A stretch of 64,000 bases of DNA from Acridotheres tristis (lineage: Eukaryota; Chordata; Aves; Passeriformes; Sturnidae): NCBI GenBank assembly GCA_037013685.1, contig CM072886.1, positions 6,200,001 through 6,264,000 on the forward strand, in the 5' to 3' direction. A model generated the notes under the pieces. It ran no database searches. It was not told the origin of the DNA and was given only the letters and a program-made list of their open reading frames with translations. Below are positions 27,317 through 40,600 of the stretch, in pieces; positions within the stretch are counted from its first letter, which is position 1; each line of letters begins with the position of its first letter. The position numbers and the translations under genes were made by a program.

Positions 27317-27535
27317 CAAGAGAAAGAAATCAGTGTGGAAACAGCATTCCACTGGGAAATGTGAAATGGCAACAAGTTGGTCCCTCTACAATATGTCCAG
27401 CACTTAATATAAAATGATGTACAACTAATTTGCAATGAGTTCTTCACAGGAACTCTCTTCTGGGATGCCAGCTTGTGATTTACTTGCTTGCTCAGAAAAA
27501 TAACTCATAAAAAATATAATTCTTTATTTCCCTTC

Positions 27536-27552
27536 TTTTTTTTTTTTTTTTT
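27536..27552. repeat. Poly(T) run
   Basis: Seventeen consecutive T. No retroposon body is recognisable on either side, so it is treated as a simple homopolymer. Confidence 0.9.
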
Positions 27553-28248
27553 GTCTTTGGCACAGACTAATAAAGAAACTGAGTAATTCAGCTGTTCATG
27601 TGATCATGAGGGGGATATGTTTCAGCATTTATGATGATTCTGTGATTATAGCTCTTAGTCAGTTACTTTCCATGCCATGCTCTGTTCAATATGAGCGGCT
27701 TCAGGCACTTCTGTGGAGGATTAAGTATTATCTCAGTGATGAAGTCTTCTCCTCTCTCATCTGCTCTCTGGCCTTAATGCTTTATGTAGTTCTCTTCCAT
27801 TTGCTTTCCCCTCACCTGTTTAAGCTCTCCCCCAAAACTTAATTTTGCATTCCAGCTTTGATTAACCTGTGCCAGTAGATGGTTAATGGGCCAAGTGAGG
27901 GCTCAGGGACACTGGATGAATTTCCTGCAAGGATTTGCCCTGTGCTCCTTCAGTCATGATTTCAGCTCCTAAATAGAATCTCTAGACTAACAAACTGCAA
28001 CAAAGTGGCTCAAAGCTGCAGCCCCTTCCATCTTTCTTCATGATTTTGTCTTTCCTTCCTTCATTGTCCTGTGTTTTTCTCACTCTGACATATCTGCTTA
28101 CTCTTTATTCCTAGATCTTTCCTTCATTAATCAATCCTGCATTCCCAGCTATTAGCTGCCTTTATTTCCTTCATAGCTTCCTTTCCTGAAGTGGTCCACT
28201 CCTTCACCATGAAACATTTGTGAGAGAAAAAGCACTAGCTAAGCTGAT

Positions 28249-28293
28249 TTTACAAGTCATTACCCATCACACCCAGCACCTTGCCAGGGCTGT
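28249..28293 (+). repeat. 45-bp dispersed repeat, copy 2
   Basis: Second copy of the unit at 27272-27316, same strand, 977 bp further on, embedded in a pyrimidine-rich stretch (about 28.0-28.7 kb). It may be a piece of an old interspersed repeat. Confidence 0.6.
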
Positions 28294-30279
28294 ACTCACC
28301 TGCTTCCTGTTAATCTTATCACCTCCCCGGTTTCCTTCTTCTCTCAACTAACTGCAAATGCTGATGAAAACCATTAATTCCATTTTATATATTTTCGCAG
28401 CCATTTTTCTGGCTTGTTTTTCACCCAATTTTAGCTCCTCTCTGAACTCTCACTGACAACTCTTTTTTGGCCATGTCTCCAGATCTTAGTTCCCTCCCAT
28501 CTTCCTTGATGCTCAGGCTTCTTCTTATTACTCATTCCTCTTCATCACTTTATGGCTTACAGCCCCCTAAAGTAACAACTATCTTCTAACTGTTCTTGTG
28601 TCCATGGGGCTTTTTTCTGCTTCTTTTTCACAGAACTTCCTCTTCTGTTCTGTAAGTGGTGCCAACCCCATTCCTCTTTCCCAGTCCCAGCAGTCATCAC
28701 ATTTAGCCCTGCAATCAGCTTTCTCTGTTTCTTGTCATCCCGGATGAATCACGGTCACCCTCAATCTCCATACCAAAAAAATTAAACTGATGGCTGAGGA
28801 AGATTTTTCCGTGGGAGTGCCTTGGTGTTGAGCAGCTTTCTGTGCATTTTGCACTTCCATGTAAATTCAGATGAGTTATGTGTAAATAAATATTGCCCAA
28901 AAGGCGTTTCATGTGCTATCCAAGCATTTGTAAAAGCTAGGTCATAGGCAAGCACATCTTTACACTATGGCAGAAGTTTTACATGAGGAATTTTCCAGGG
29001 CCTCCTAGACACTATGTCCTATTAAAATGATCTGTTCTAACTGCTGTTTCTCCCTTAGGACACAGCAAAGAATCATTCCTTATATATTATTTACACAGAG
29101 CTCTAGCCTAGGTAAATACATATGGTAATGCTGACTGTGTCATTTTGCACCTTGCTGTATTCATGCTCTTTTTCTTGCTATGGTAATACACTTGTTTGCA
29201 GCAGTTGTTTCATCAGAATATCCTTCAGCAGGGTTACTAGTTTCTCTCAGACTGTGGTGTATACATTTGCTGAGGGATACAGAGAAAATTGAAATAGAAA
29301 AGATTATTTTTTAAGCCCCAAGATGTTTGTCACTTAGGCTGTAAATCAGCTGTGCATTATACAGATATGTTACTGCTTTTTAAAGTGTTTGTATTTGAAA
29401 ATCCACTATGGTTGAAGCTGCAAATTCCCTCTGGACTTTCTGCCATTAGATTATTTTAATTATGCAGCAAGTTCATCCTCATTTGAATACAAAGGGTCTG
29501 ATTTTCGTTGTGTTAAAGACACTCAGGCACTTTCTAGCCAGACAAAGGAGTGTGAGCAGGAGCAGCTCAGACCTCTTCCCACTTGCTCCCACCAAGCTGC
29601 CAGCTCCCCTATGGCTGGGGAGAAGGGCACAGTTCTGGTGACCAGACATCCCCAAGGACAGGGGAGAGGCTGCACTTCAGGGGGTTCCAGATGAAAGGAG
29701 TGGCTGGAAGCTCCTGGGAGCCCAGCCCTGAGGAGGGGCTCACACTCCCCAAGGGTGGGAGCAGCCCGTGGTGACAGCCCTGCTGTGGGCACCTCCCAGG
29801 GCTCAGAGAGTGAGCTGGGCAGGGATGTGGGTTTGTCCATGCAGGAGAAGGTGGCAGGGGCTGAGCCTCTGCTCTGGTTTTGCTGAGATGTCTTTTCTAC
29901 TCAGCTTTCTTAGCAAAACTGTCTCTCTGACCCAGACAGTAACTGCACAACCTTCCTTCTTTTTGGGGTGCTATGAAGAAAGAATTGTGCCTCGGGCAAT
30001 GCCTTTTGTCCTCTCTAAGACACGCAGAAAAATGTATTTGATGCCATTTTTGAGTGCTGCACTCACACAAGTAGAGAGGAGGGTGTGGACAGGCAGCTGC
30101 CCCCACCCAGCCTTCCCCTGGTCCAGGGGAGCCCTGGGACTTGGCTGACTCCTCTGTCCAGCAACCCTTTTTCTCCCCTGAACTTGTACAGTAATTTATT
30201 TAAGTCTATGCAAACTTTTAGCATTTACAACACAGCTTAAATATTCATTTTGCAAATAATTACCCACTCTTTTAGTTGG

Positions 30280-31620
30280 TTTTGTTTTAAACTTGTCACC
30301 TCACATCATTTCTTGATGACCTCTAATTCCTATATTATGAGGATGAAGTGCTATCACCACCTTGCCTCCTCCACTCTGACATTCACTGCTTGTATCTTTG
30401 CTGGTGGTTCTATTCAGTCTAGTGGCTTATATGGAAATAATTTTTTACCTCTGTTCACCTTTGCAACTTCCTCTGAGTATTATCCAATTGTCTGTATCCT
30501 TTTCAAGAGAAAGGATAAAAATTGCATGCATTACTTCAAACGTGGGATTATTTAATGGGTTCATATAATGGCATAATGATGTTTTCTGTTCTATTCTCTC
30601 TTTCTTTTGCTTTTCATTTTTTTCATTCTTTGATCGTCAGTGAGCATCCAGCTAATAGAAGCACGAAAGTGGCTTTTCTAACCTGAAGATGTTTTTCATG
30701 AGTAGTAATAACTAGCTCACAGCCCACAATCATGTATGCAAAGTTAAGATTGGGGGTTTCTGGCACTTTTAGAATGAAGTTCATTACTTCATACTTTGGT
30801 GTTAAATTTCATCTGCCGTTTAATCATGAAGGCACATAGTACTGTAATTCTTCTGCATTCTTTTCAGTTCACTTGTCTTTTACTAATCTGAATAATAAAA
30901 TATCAGCAAGCCTCCTCACTGACAAGGCTCTTCTCCACATCTATTGAGTATAATTTGAAAAGTGTGCGTGCTGGAACCCTCTGTAGGGTGGCACTGGGAA
31001 CAACCCTACACACTCCTGCCCTTTTATTCCCACCTTCCAGCTGTCTGCTCATCCGTGCAAAGATTTTTCACAATCATATTCCAAAACAACTAACTTTTTA
31101 AGAATTTCTGGTAAAAAATTTCTCAAAAGTCTTCAGGAAATACCTCATCAGGCTATAGTCTTTTGTTCACAGACAAGTTTCCTTCAAAGTACTCCAATAG
31201 ACTGGAGGAACATTATAATTTTCTTTTTCTACAAAAGTCTCAGCTTTTCCTAATATATGCCAGATTTGGTCAATGTGTCTAGTTTCTGACATGCTACAGC
31301 TTCTACCAATTTACCCAGTGTGACAGCCATCCTGCCCCAAAGCTTCAATTCCCTGATTGCTCTGCCACCATCCTTTAAACCAGCAGCATAAGGACATTTA
31401 CTCCTTGGTATTAATACAGTTTTAAGCAAAAGGCTAGATATTAACTTGTAGCTCACTTATTTTATACTTTAGTGTGTACAAATATGTATTCACCTACTTT
31501 TTGGTGAATACCTTCTTGTCTATGCTTTTTGTTATATCTCACTTTTTCAGCTGTCTCATCTAGCCTTACTCTTTCTCCCATCTCTTTTTATGCCTGATCA
31601 TCCTCTGGCACTCAAACTTT
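30280..31620 (-). mobile_element. Ancient CR1/L3-like LINE remnant, antisense
   Basis: About 1.3 kb in which successive phrases follow, in order, the antisense text of the 3' coding half of old amniote CR1/L3-clade LINEs. Landmarks are 'acttgtcacctc' (30293), 'attgcatgcattacttcaaa' (30521), 'aatgatgttttctgttctat' (30575), 'gttaaatttcatctgccgtt' (30802), 'atcagcaagcctcctcact' (30902), 'ctcaaaagtcttcaggaaat' (31122), 'ttctaccaatttacccagtg' (31301), 'accatcctttaaac' (31367) and 'ggtgaatacc' (31503). Identity is low and frames are destroyed, consistent with an insertion older than birds. The ends are approximate, and the element may extend to about 31.9 kb. The recognition rests on the collinear series, since no single phrase is decisive. 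Confidence 0.55.
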
Positions 31621-34600
31621 TTTGCAGATGGGGCACCTGGAAAGGATATTCAGAGATTTGAACAATAAGAGCCTTGGCTTGCATTCTGCTTGTGCATTTA
31701 GTCTGATAGGAAAAATGATCTTTTTTTTCTTTTATGCATAACTTCAGCTACCAAAGAAGTGTTTTTTTCCCCTGCTTCCTCTACCTTGTTCTGTAACCAC
31801 ACTTTTTTTTCTTTTGAAAAAAGCACAGAAACATGCATTTTATCTGTAGTTGAGGATGTTATTTTTTATCAATTTAAGCATTCTCTGTGCTTGCCAGCTT
31901 TTTACCTTTTCAGATGAAACTAAAAGCTAAGGGAGTTAAATGCTATAGGTAGATTGAGGATTGAGTATTCACACAGGGTATTGATTAGCTAATTTTCAAA
32001 GCATTAATTTTCTAGGTGACTTTATGAGGACTCCAAAATCTAGACAGGTTATGAATACAGTTGAACAGAATATACTAATTTTTCAACTAAATTTAAAGAT
32101 CTCTGAGAGAAACTTTTCATCAGTATGAAGTTGCTGAGTGGTCCACCCCTCTGCCTTTAAAGCCTATGGTCAAATCTCTGTTCCATCCCAGCCTTTTTGT
32201 ACAGGTGATGATTGCAGCACATAAAAATTCTGCTCACATGAAAAAGCAGAGAGGATCCCTTCCCTCCCATACGTGGCCAGAAAATCAGGTTTAACTCTAT
32301 GCAGTTTGAAAGAGCCTGCTCTAGCAGCTGAGTTCTATCTGCCTCACCAGCATTTCACAACTAAGTCATTCTCTCTCTCTTTTTTTTTATCTTCATAGAA
32401 AATCTATGCTTGATATCTCTAGGAGTGATGATTTGGGAGAACTAGGCAAGTAATACCATTCCGTGATCTCAGAACTTTCACCAGATTTGCTGATCCATTT
32501 AGTAATTTTCCTTTGTACTGCAAAATCCATGTATTGGAAATGAAGGGTACAGCTAAACACTGCTGAACCACAAAATTCCTGAATGCTTCCTAAAATACTC
32601 ATGCTCCACTAAGATTAAAAGTTAAGTGTTTCATAACAAGCAAATTATCATCTGAAAAAATATAACCTTCACTAAGTTAGCCTTCTGGAGGTGTGGAAGA
32701 TCTGTAGGTAATAACTCAGACAAACTAAGGAGCAACAGGAAAGCTTTGCTGCCTGGTCTCATTGTATAAACACTGGGTGCTTAGTGGGGCTTGTGAAATT
32801 AACTTTTGTAATAAGGGCTACATCTGAAGGTCTCCTCTGGTGCAGGGTCACACTGTGCTGAGGACTCTGAATATAAAACCTGTGTAACAATGGAGCAGCA
32901 GGAATTACTAAGATTATAAACTCAGTTATGAAGTACTTATCTTAAACCTTCTTTGAAGTCAGAAGGATTTTAAATGCAACAGTCCCTTGACTTGAAATTC
33001 AATCCTTTCAACCCTTATTGCTTGCTTCTTAAAGTTGCTATGGACTATTGGGTCAGGTAGTATTCTTACATATTGGAGACAAAAGAATTTGATTTAGCTG
33101 TTCACACAGAGTCCATGCAGGAGCCTGAATTGTAGATAATCCTTAAGCACCTGTGAAGGAGCAGTGTGTTTCTCCTCTGATGCCATTGCTAAAGTTCTTC
33201 TGAATAAAGCACTTGGAGGCAATAAACTTACAGCACCAAGTTTCATTCTCTTCCTTCTCAGTCAGCTCAGCAAAAGTCTTCCAATGGCAAAGAAGCTGAG
33301 GGAATAAATTTTGAATTTCCAGGCAGTTAGGATTAAAAATGGTGAGTTTGACTTCTTTACAGTAGCAAGAATGACTTTGATAATCTGACCTGCAAAGGGA
33401 TGAGCCATGTTGACACACAAGCATGGCCATGTAGATTGCAGACACCTGTACATCTGCTGAACTACAGAGGGCTGAGGTGAGCCCAGCCAAAATGTGGAAG
33501 CAGGGCTTCAGCAGCAGCTGAGGGTCCATATTTCCATCCAGGTGATGCTGAACAAATACACAGCTTGTTTCTGGTGCAGTAGATGCAATATGCCCAGCAC
33601 ACACCAGAGCCTTTGTACCTGTGCCGTGGCACAGCTGATCTCTTACACTTTAGAAAATACCCAAATGTTTTGAAAAAATGTATTTTTTTCTACTAAAGGA
33701 ATATTTCCCGAAGAGGAAAAGAAAGTAAAAATATGATAATAGATCCCAAGTCAGAAAGCAAATTCCTCATCTACTGAATTTGCTCCTCATAGCTCTTAGT
33801 CTGTTTTTCACACTGCATTAATTTTAAAAGGTTTGCAAGTGAAAGGTACAAAAATTGTTTTAGCATTAGAGAAAGATGTCCTAAACCGGGATGCTTTGGT
33901 TCACCCATGCAGCTAATGGAAGAGATTAGAAGCCACTTGGATTGCTGTTGTGGGAGTAGTAATGTACAGGAAATGTCCCTTCTGAAAGGGTTCTTTAGCA
34001 TAAAAAAGGATGACAAGAACCAATGTCTGGAAGTGAAGACAAATCTAAATTTGAAAAAAGGACATGTTTTGTATTAGCATGATGGTAACTGCTGGAAAAA
34101 TTCCTAAAGGAAAGGATAGATTTTCTACTTGTTTGTCCTTTAAGCCAGCACAACCTTCTGAAAGAAATGTTACGATCAAACACAAGTTTCTGGGCTAAAA
34201 AATATCTGTTTGTGAATTGGAATAATGAAGGACACTGAAGAAGACAAAATAGGGGATCAAATGTTTCATTTAGCATTTAAAGTCCTCCAGGTTTATGAAG
34301 CTGTTCTTATACCTGGTCTGAGTAGGGCTGTAGGATGCAGGATTCATTCCAATATATTATTTATTGTTGCTATATGTTTGCAATTTTTATTATTTATTTG
34401 CAATTAGAAACATGATCACTTTCACCTTAATATTCAGCAGCATATTGCATTTTTAGGGAATAGGGTATTACCTTGGAGGGACAATGTATTCTCAGTGCAG
34501 TCATGTTTGACCTGGTAATGATATCACCCTAACCAAGGGCTTCAGCTTAAGCTTCCTGAAGAAAAAGGTATCAGAGAAGAATTTCATTCTAGTTTGAACT

Positions 34601-37600
34601 GAGATTACTCAGGTTCACTTCCAATATGATTGCTTTCTCTTTCTAAAACACATAAATCCTCTAATATTAGGAGTGTTTTCTGCATTAGGAGTCAGAGGTA
34701 CTGTCAACACAACTTTGCCAAGACTGTTTTCACTTCATCCTGATTTACTTTAACAAGATGCCACGCTGAAATGAGATGCATCCTGGTAATGTAGGATTTT
34801 ACTATCTAACTCTTTGAATATTCTCCCTTCCTCAAAAAGCATCCTCTGATTTTCTGAGACGAAAAGGCATTTCTCCTAGAAATCAATAAACTTTAGAGGA
34901 GATAAAAAGTACCATTGCCTTTTTCTTTTTTTCAATTTAAATCTTATGAGAAAACCAAAGCTAAATTATTATTATTATCTATTCTCAGGTTCTTTAAAGT
35001 TTATTAACAAAAATGTTGTCTAGCTTCTTTCCACTAGGTTGTAGTAGAAAAAAAATCACAATCCAGTATCAAGAGGGAAACTTGGCCCTAATTCAGCACT
35101 GTATATACAACTGCTTATGATAAATTTGCTGAAGAATTATATATATGCTTAAATGTTTAGCTGAATCAGGACTTTTCCATGTCCCATTATAGATTACATT
35201 CAGCCTTTTTTGTCAAGCACAACTAGAGATGTTTCAGCTCATATTTAACCCTTCCTTACATTCAAAATAATTGATTAAGATGCCTAACACTGTTGGAAGC
35301 ATCTCTCTCCTCTTGGCATGGGCAGCACAGGGGTACAAATGTCCCCAGACTGCCCCCACCCCACTGTCCCCAGGCCCCTGGGAGTGTAACCAGCTGTGTG
35401 CCAGCGCTGGCAGAGAGGCATGAACCCCACTGGACTGATCCACAAACACCAGCAAACATCCAGTGCTGCTGCTCCACGGGAGGCTGGGAAGAGCTGCTGC
35501 TCCTCCTGGCACTCCCAGCACTGCTAACCCTGCCTCTTCCCAAAGGAGGAGTCCTTGGAAACCACTTATCCCAGCCCCTTCCATCATCCTCCTGTCTTAT
35601 TAAGGAAGTTGCTATTTTGCCTGTCTTTTGTAAGGATATGTGGTGATAAACTAAGGTTTCTGTCTTCTTATCTCTCCATCTATCTCCACTAGGATAACAA
35701 AGATACAAAAGCTTAATGCTGGGAGATGAAAATTGTGAAAATGAATGGCAACTAAACTCTCTCCATCTAATTTTATCTCACACTCTCCCCTCCTCTTTTC
35801 CCTGCTTATTCTTGAGAGTGGAGTTCTGCCAATTATCAGGCATCAGTCAAATCAGAAAATAATCATCGAGGTATGTCTATCTGCAGATTTCCTTGTATTG
35901 TTTTCTCTCTTTTCTCTGTGCAAACCACTGGCAATTATTTTTTGCTGCTCTTTTCTGCCACTCTCCATTTCTTATTCACCAGTTTCACAATTAATGCATC
36001 TGGAAGTCATGCAGGATGCTTCAGCTACCACACAGAGAGCACTGAGCTCTCAAAAGTGAGGGTAGCAAACACAGCACAGGAAAAAATTACAAAATACGAT
36101 TTCTTCAGTGACAAGCTTTGCTCACACTGTGAAATGAATGAACTTCATTTTTCATTTTAGATAAAATATTTTATGCTTAGAACTTCCCCACAGGACTTCT
36201 CTGCCTGGTTCAGAATTTAGCTTATGGACATTTAATTTCTGTGACATGTAGCTCCATTCAGAGCACATCACTTCCCTTCTTTAACTGTATTTTGAGTTGG
36301 CCACAGTGGTGCTCACTCCATGAGATACAGTGAAGGGGTGAGACACATACAAGGGACATATTTCCCAGGAGTCCCAAATTTCAGAGACCAAGAATGAACT
36401 TCCCACAGGAATGAAATGGAAGAATTCATTTACTTCCCCTTTCATTATCATCAAATTCACAGGAGTGGGGAGAAGGGATGACATCCTTTCCCCTTCTTTC
36501 AGTTATCCTCCCATGAAGGATTTTTTGCTCCTGAAGAAAATATTTTTTTTTCCTTTATTTTCCTTTAAGGACATCCTCATTATTACTTTAAGATCTATGT
36601 GAGGAACAGTGCCTAAGAAACATTCCTTTAGCTTCCTCCTCTAACCTATACATGATAAAGGGAATAAAGTGTGAATAAAGACCAAGCTCCATGTAGGAGT
36701 ATGGAGTAAATACATTTCCTCTGAGTCAGAAAGTCTGAGAGTGGATATTTTCTGAAGAAGCTTGGCTAATATTGCTGCTATAACGTATAGAAGTAGATGG
36801 GTCATAAATCAACTTCATCATAGCTGAGGAAAACTGCCTGGAAAAACAATCTAATGCAACCTCACAAAGGCAAAATTTCATGAAAAACCTCAGGCAGCCC
36901 AGCCATAACTTCATAAGAAAATTAGATGTCTGTGTTTTCTAGACCTGGCCCTTTGTCCAAAGTAAAAGTTACTACTTAAATTATTCCTTCAATATGACTT
37001 GTAAGCGTAAAAGTGGATGAACACATTTTGATGTTTCTTCAACAAGGAAAGTTTACTTCTGTGTTGCTTGTATGCAGATGAAGATTTGATATTGAACATG
37101 TTTTTAGTAGAAAATTAATTGATACAATGTTTTTGCAATGCACTTGGCTTTGTGAGGCAACTTACTAACAAAATGTATTTAGAAAAATGCAGTAGGCAAA
37201 AAGTCCATTGCAAATTTACATTTTTAGACTCTAAAATCTACTCATTTTCCTAACAAAATTAATCTAGAAGGTAGAAAGAGTAAAATGGATGGTATGTTTA
37301 TCAGAAAAAGCACATTTCTAATCTGCCAGCAGATTTACATGTAGTCTACATCGGTAGTATCTATCACGTGAATTGCTAAATGTGAAGCCGAAGCAGCATC
37401 TATTTATTACTCAGCTTATATTGTAATTAGCAGTGGAGATTTGTGTGGTTACAACCATTATACCTCATTAACTAGAGTGTCACTATGGCACCACAGTCAC
37501 CACTCCATCACCCAGAGTGCTGGCACATTGGAATACTCTGGAAAAGAGCAAATCCCTGGCAGCACCCTGGCATGGATGGTGCCATTCAAGCTTATGTGAT

Positions 37601-40600
37601 GTTTCCTGCTGACCCCAGGCTGTGGCAGGCTGCTGTGTAGGCACTGACACTGTGTTCTCCATGCTCTCTATTCCTGGGGAAATCAATTCCAAGCCAAGGC
37701 ACAGTGCAAATATGTGGATTTCTTCAAATGCAGCATCCTAACCAAGCTAACCATCCACAGCCTGCTGGAACCCTGAGGCCTGGGAGTTTTGAACTTTCTG
37801 TGCTTTCTGGCACTGACCCCCTGGAGAACACTGCTTTTGACCTGAGGCCTTGGAGAAGGCTCCAAATTTGAGTGATGGAGTTAAAGTCACAGGTGTGTAG
37901 TTTGAATAGGAGTGTGTAATTTCACATGGTGAAGGGTTTTGAATTTGGGGTCTTAGAATATAGTAATAGCTATGGGACAAGATGGAGGTTCTTGGGCATT
38001 GTCTCTTCTTCCTTCCTCATGACTTCAGGTAGCAGTTTTTGGCTGGACAGAGAATCCCACGGTGTGGGTCACTCATAGCCTCAGTGTCCTGCACAGTTAT
38101 CTTGGAGGTGATCCTGATTTTTCATCTTGGTGATTTTTTATCTTGGTTGTGATTCTTAGCAGGAACCAGGAAGACATGCCTTGATCTGTCATGTCCAGCC
38201 CAACCTGAGTTTGTTGAATGTAGAACTGTACAGGTTGTGGTCCAGATCTCAGCCCAGCCAGTTCTCAGGGGCAGCACCTGTGTCAGCTCTAGATATATAG
38301 AGTGACTTTTATTCCAAAGAGCTTTTAATTCAAGTTGGCACAGCCCAAAAATGGATGGCCTTATTCTTTCCCTGGAAACAATGGAGCTGTATCTCCATGT
38401 GCTTCCTCAAAGAGCTCAGTTAGAGCTGAGTCAGCTCTGAAGTTCTGGCACAGAAAACCCACAGCCCAGGTAGCCAAGAGCCAACTGCCCTCAGCAGTGC
38501 TTTATCTTGCACAAGCATTTTTCAGGAGGGAAGGAATTCTGTTAAGTGTTGGCACTGTAAACCTCAGGAGAAGAACACCTTTGATGTCAGCTGAGTAATT
38601 AACCAAATTATATCCTCTGGGAGAGCAGACCAAGTAGTTAAAAGCAGCAACACGAGGTGAAACCCAGAAAAGCAATCTTCTTAGATTGGAAACAAAAGAA
38701 ATAGAGATATTTTACAGGTACAGCTGTTCAGCTCTGCACACCTACAACTCTCACAGACATCATGGTGCAAACATTTACATACGGGTGGTGGGATTAAGTT
38801 TGTGATCATCTGAGGTTCTTTAAGGGGGAGCTGGCTGCTTTTCTCAGAGGAAACAGAATAGTGCACAAGTCAGCTACTCTAATGAAAATGTTCATCCTCA
38901 CATCATTAAAAAAAAAAAAGTCACTAGAAAATAGTTAATCAAACCCATGTTTCCAGTACAGAAATGTTGACTCCTAAACAGAAGGTATGAAATATTTACC
39001 TCTATTTGGAGCAGCCTATATCCCAATGGTCCAAGCTTCTTGCAGTCAAATAAACCACGGGAGAATGATACATTGACCCAAGTGGGAAAGTGGGTCACCA
39101 ATATTCCAGGTTTCTAATTATTCTGAGGTTTCTCTGTTGAATTTTCCTATGTATGATTATAATAATAAAAAAAAAATCTGATCCCGAATGAAACCTTCAA
39201 ATCCTCTTTTTGTGTGTGTAAAGTGCACTATTTTGTTTCTTTTCTGGCAAGGCTGTCAGTTCCTTTGAGGAGCAGAAAGAGGGAACCCACACAGCATATG
39301 GTGATAGTTGCCTGCATTGCTGTTCCCAAAGAAAGCTGTCTGGCTGTCCTGAAAAATAGAGAGCCAAAACATGTGAGGAGAAAAGCTGCAGATTAGCACC
39401 AAGGATTACCTCAGACACCATAGGTTTTTTTTCTCAGAATATGTTATAAAGACTCAACAGGACAAAGTATTTAAATATATACTTAAAATAGTAAATATTA
39501 TTGTGTGAATCACTGAAATTACTCAATCTAGTGACCTCTCAGATTCTATATGCTAAATAGTAGAGGTGCTGGTGTATTCATATTCCCAAGATACCTGGGC
39601 ACTTGTACCACAGCCCTCAGTCTGAGTCCTGACCTGGTTAATGCTCAGGGCACCACCTTGAGCAGTGTCTCAACTTCCCCTAAAACTTTTTGCCTCTTTA
39701 GGATCATCATCAGATTTATATGCAGTGCAAACGTACTCGAGCAGGATTGCCCCAAGCAATCTCCTTCAGGTGTGCTCCTTCAAAGGCTGTGCTGAGCTGT
39801 GCTGGTTATGAATGGTCCCTGTCAAGAGTATTTACCAGCAGCACTTGTTTCCAGCCTTGCTGGTGGTCAAATTCCTGACAGGACACCAAGAAACCAAAAG
39901 CTCTGCAGCTTTAAATCAAATGCCATTGGAAATTATCAGCAGCCTCCTTACCTCTGGTTATCAAAAGGCCTTGGGAATGAATAGTTTAGTGACAGACAAC
40001 ATGACCTGTCAGAAGAGCCTCATTCTCTGCCCTTTCTCTTTGCTATGACTCACATGGTGACCACCGACCCTCTGATTTAAGTGTGGGAGTTGTTAATGTA
40101 GCAATTAGTGCAAGAGCTTAGAGCAGGGCGATGTCTCTGCCTAACAGCATGAGTAGGGTACTTGAGAATTTTGCTTATCGTTTAAGTGGATTTCCTCTGT
40201 GCCTGGTTTTCTTGGTTCTCAGGCAACCTTAGCTGCAAGTGCAGATTTAGATAAACTGACGGGAACTACAAATTTTCAGAGATGATTCATCTGATATATT
40301 TTAGATGTCTATTCCACAGTGAGTTTATCATGTCTTAGAGTCCATTGAGTGATAGATGAGTTCTGCATTGACAAGAAAGTGAACCTTTAGTGTAACTCAC
40401 AGGGAGATAACTCCACTGTAGCTACCTCCTGCTAGGTAGACGAGCCTCAGGCTAAATACCTGTCCCAACAAAATCATTCAGTCTGAGTCCCAGGATTTTT
40501 GACTCAAGCCAAATATAAAAGGTTAATGTGCCTTAAACCAACATTTTGGGATTCTTCTTCTTACATTTAAGTAATATTGCTGTCAATAGAAAGAGGGCTG

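Larger units (their letters stand above)
18306..30279. other. Non-coding, gene-desert DNA
   Basis: About 12 kb with no supportable gene. It includes pyrimidine-rich stretches (about 19.2-19.4 and 28.0-28.7 kb), an AT-rich, homeodomain-core-rich interval at about 22.01-22.29 kb, the DR5 motif at 24185-24201, a T17 run at 27536-27552, the 45-bp repeat pair at 27272 and 28249, and a G+C-richer patch at about 29.53-30.15 kb without CpG enrichment. The longest frame (175 codons, minus, 24199-24726) has no recognisable feature beyond a chance hydrophobic run. Confidence 0.55.

Noticed and set aside
28020..28720. Pyrimidine-rich stretch as a possible processed gene copy or old repeat
   Set aside because: It contains one copy of the 45-bp repeat but no recognisable coding series, poly(A) tail or repeat consensus. 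The identity is left open.
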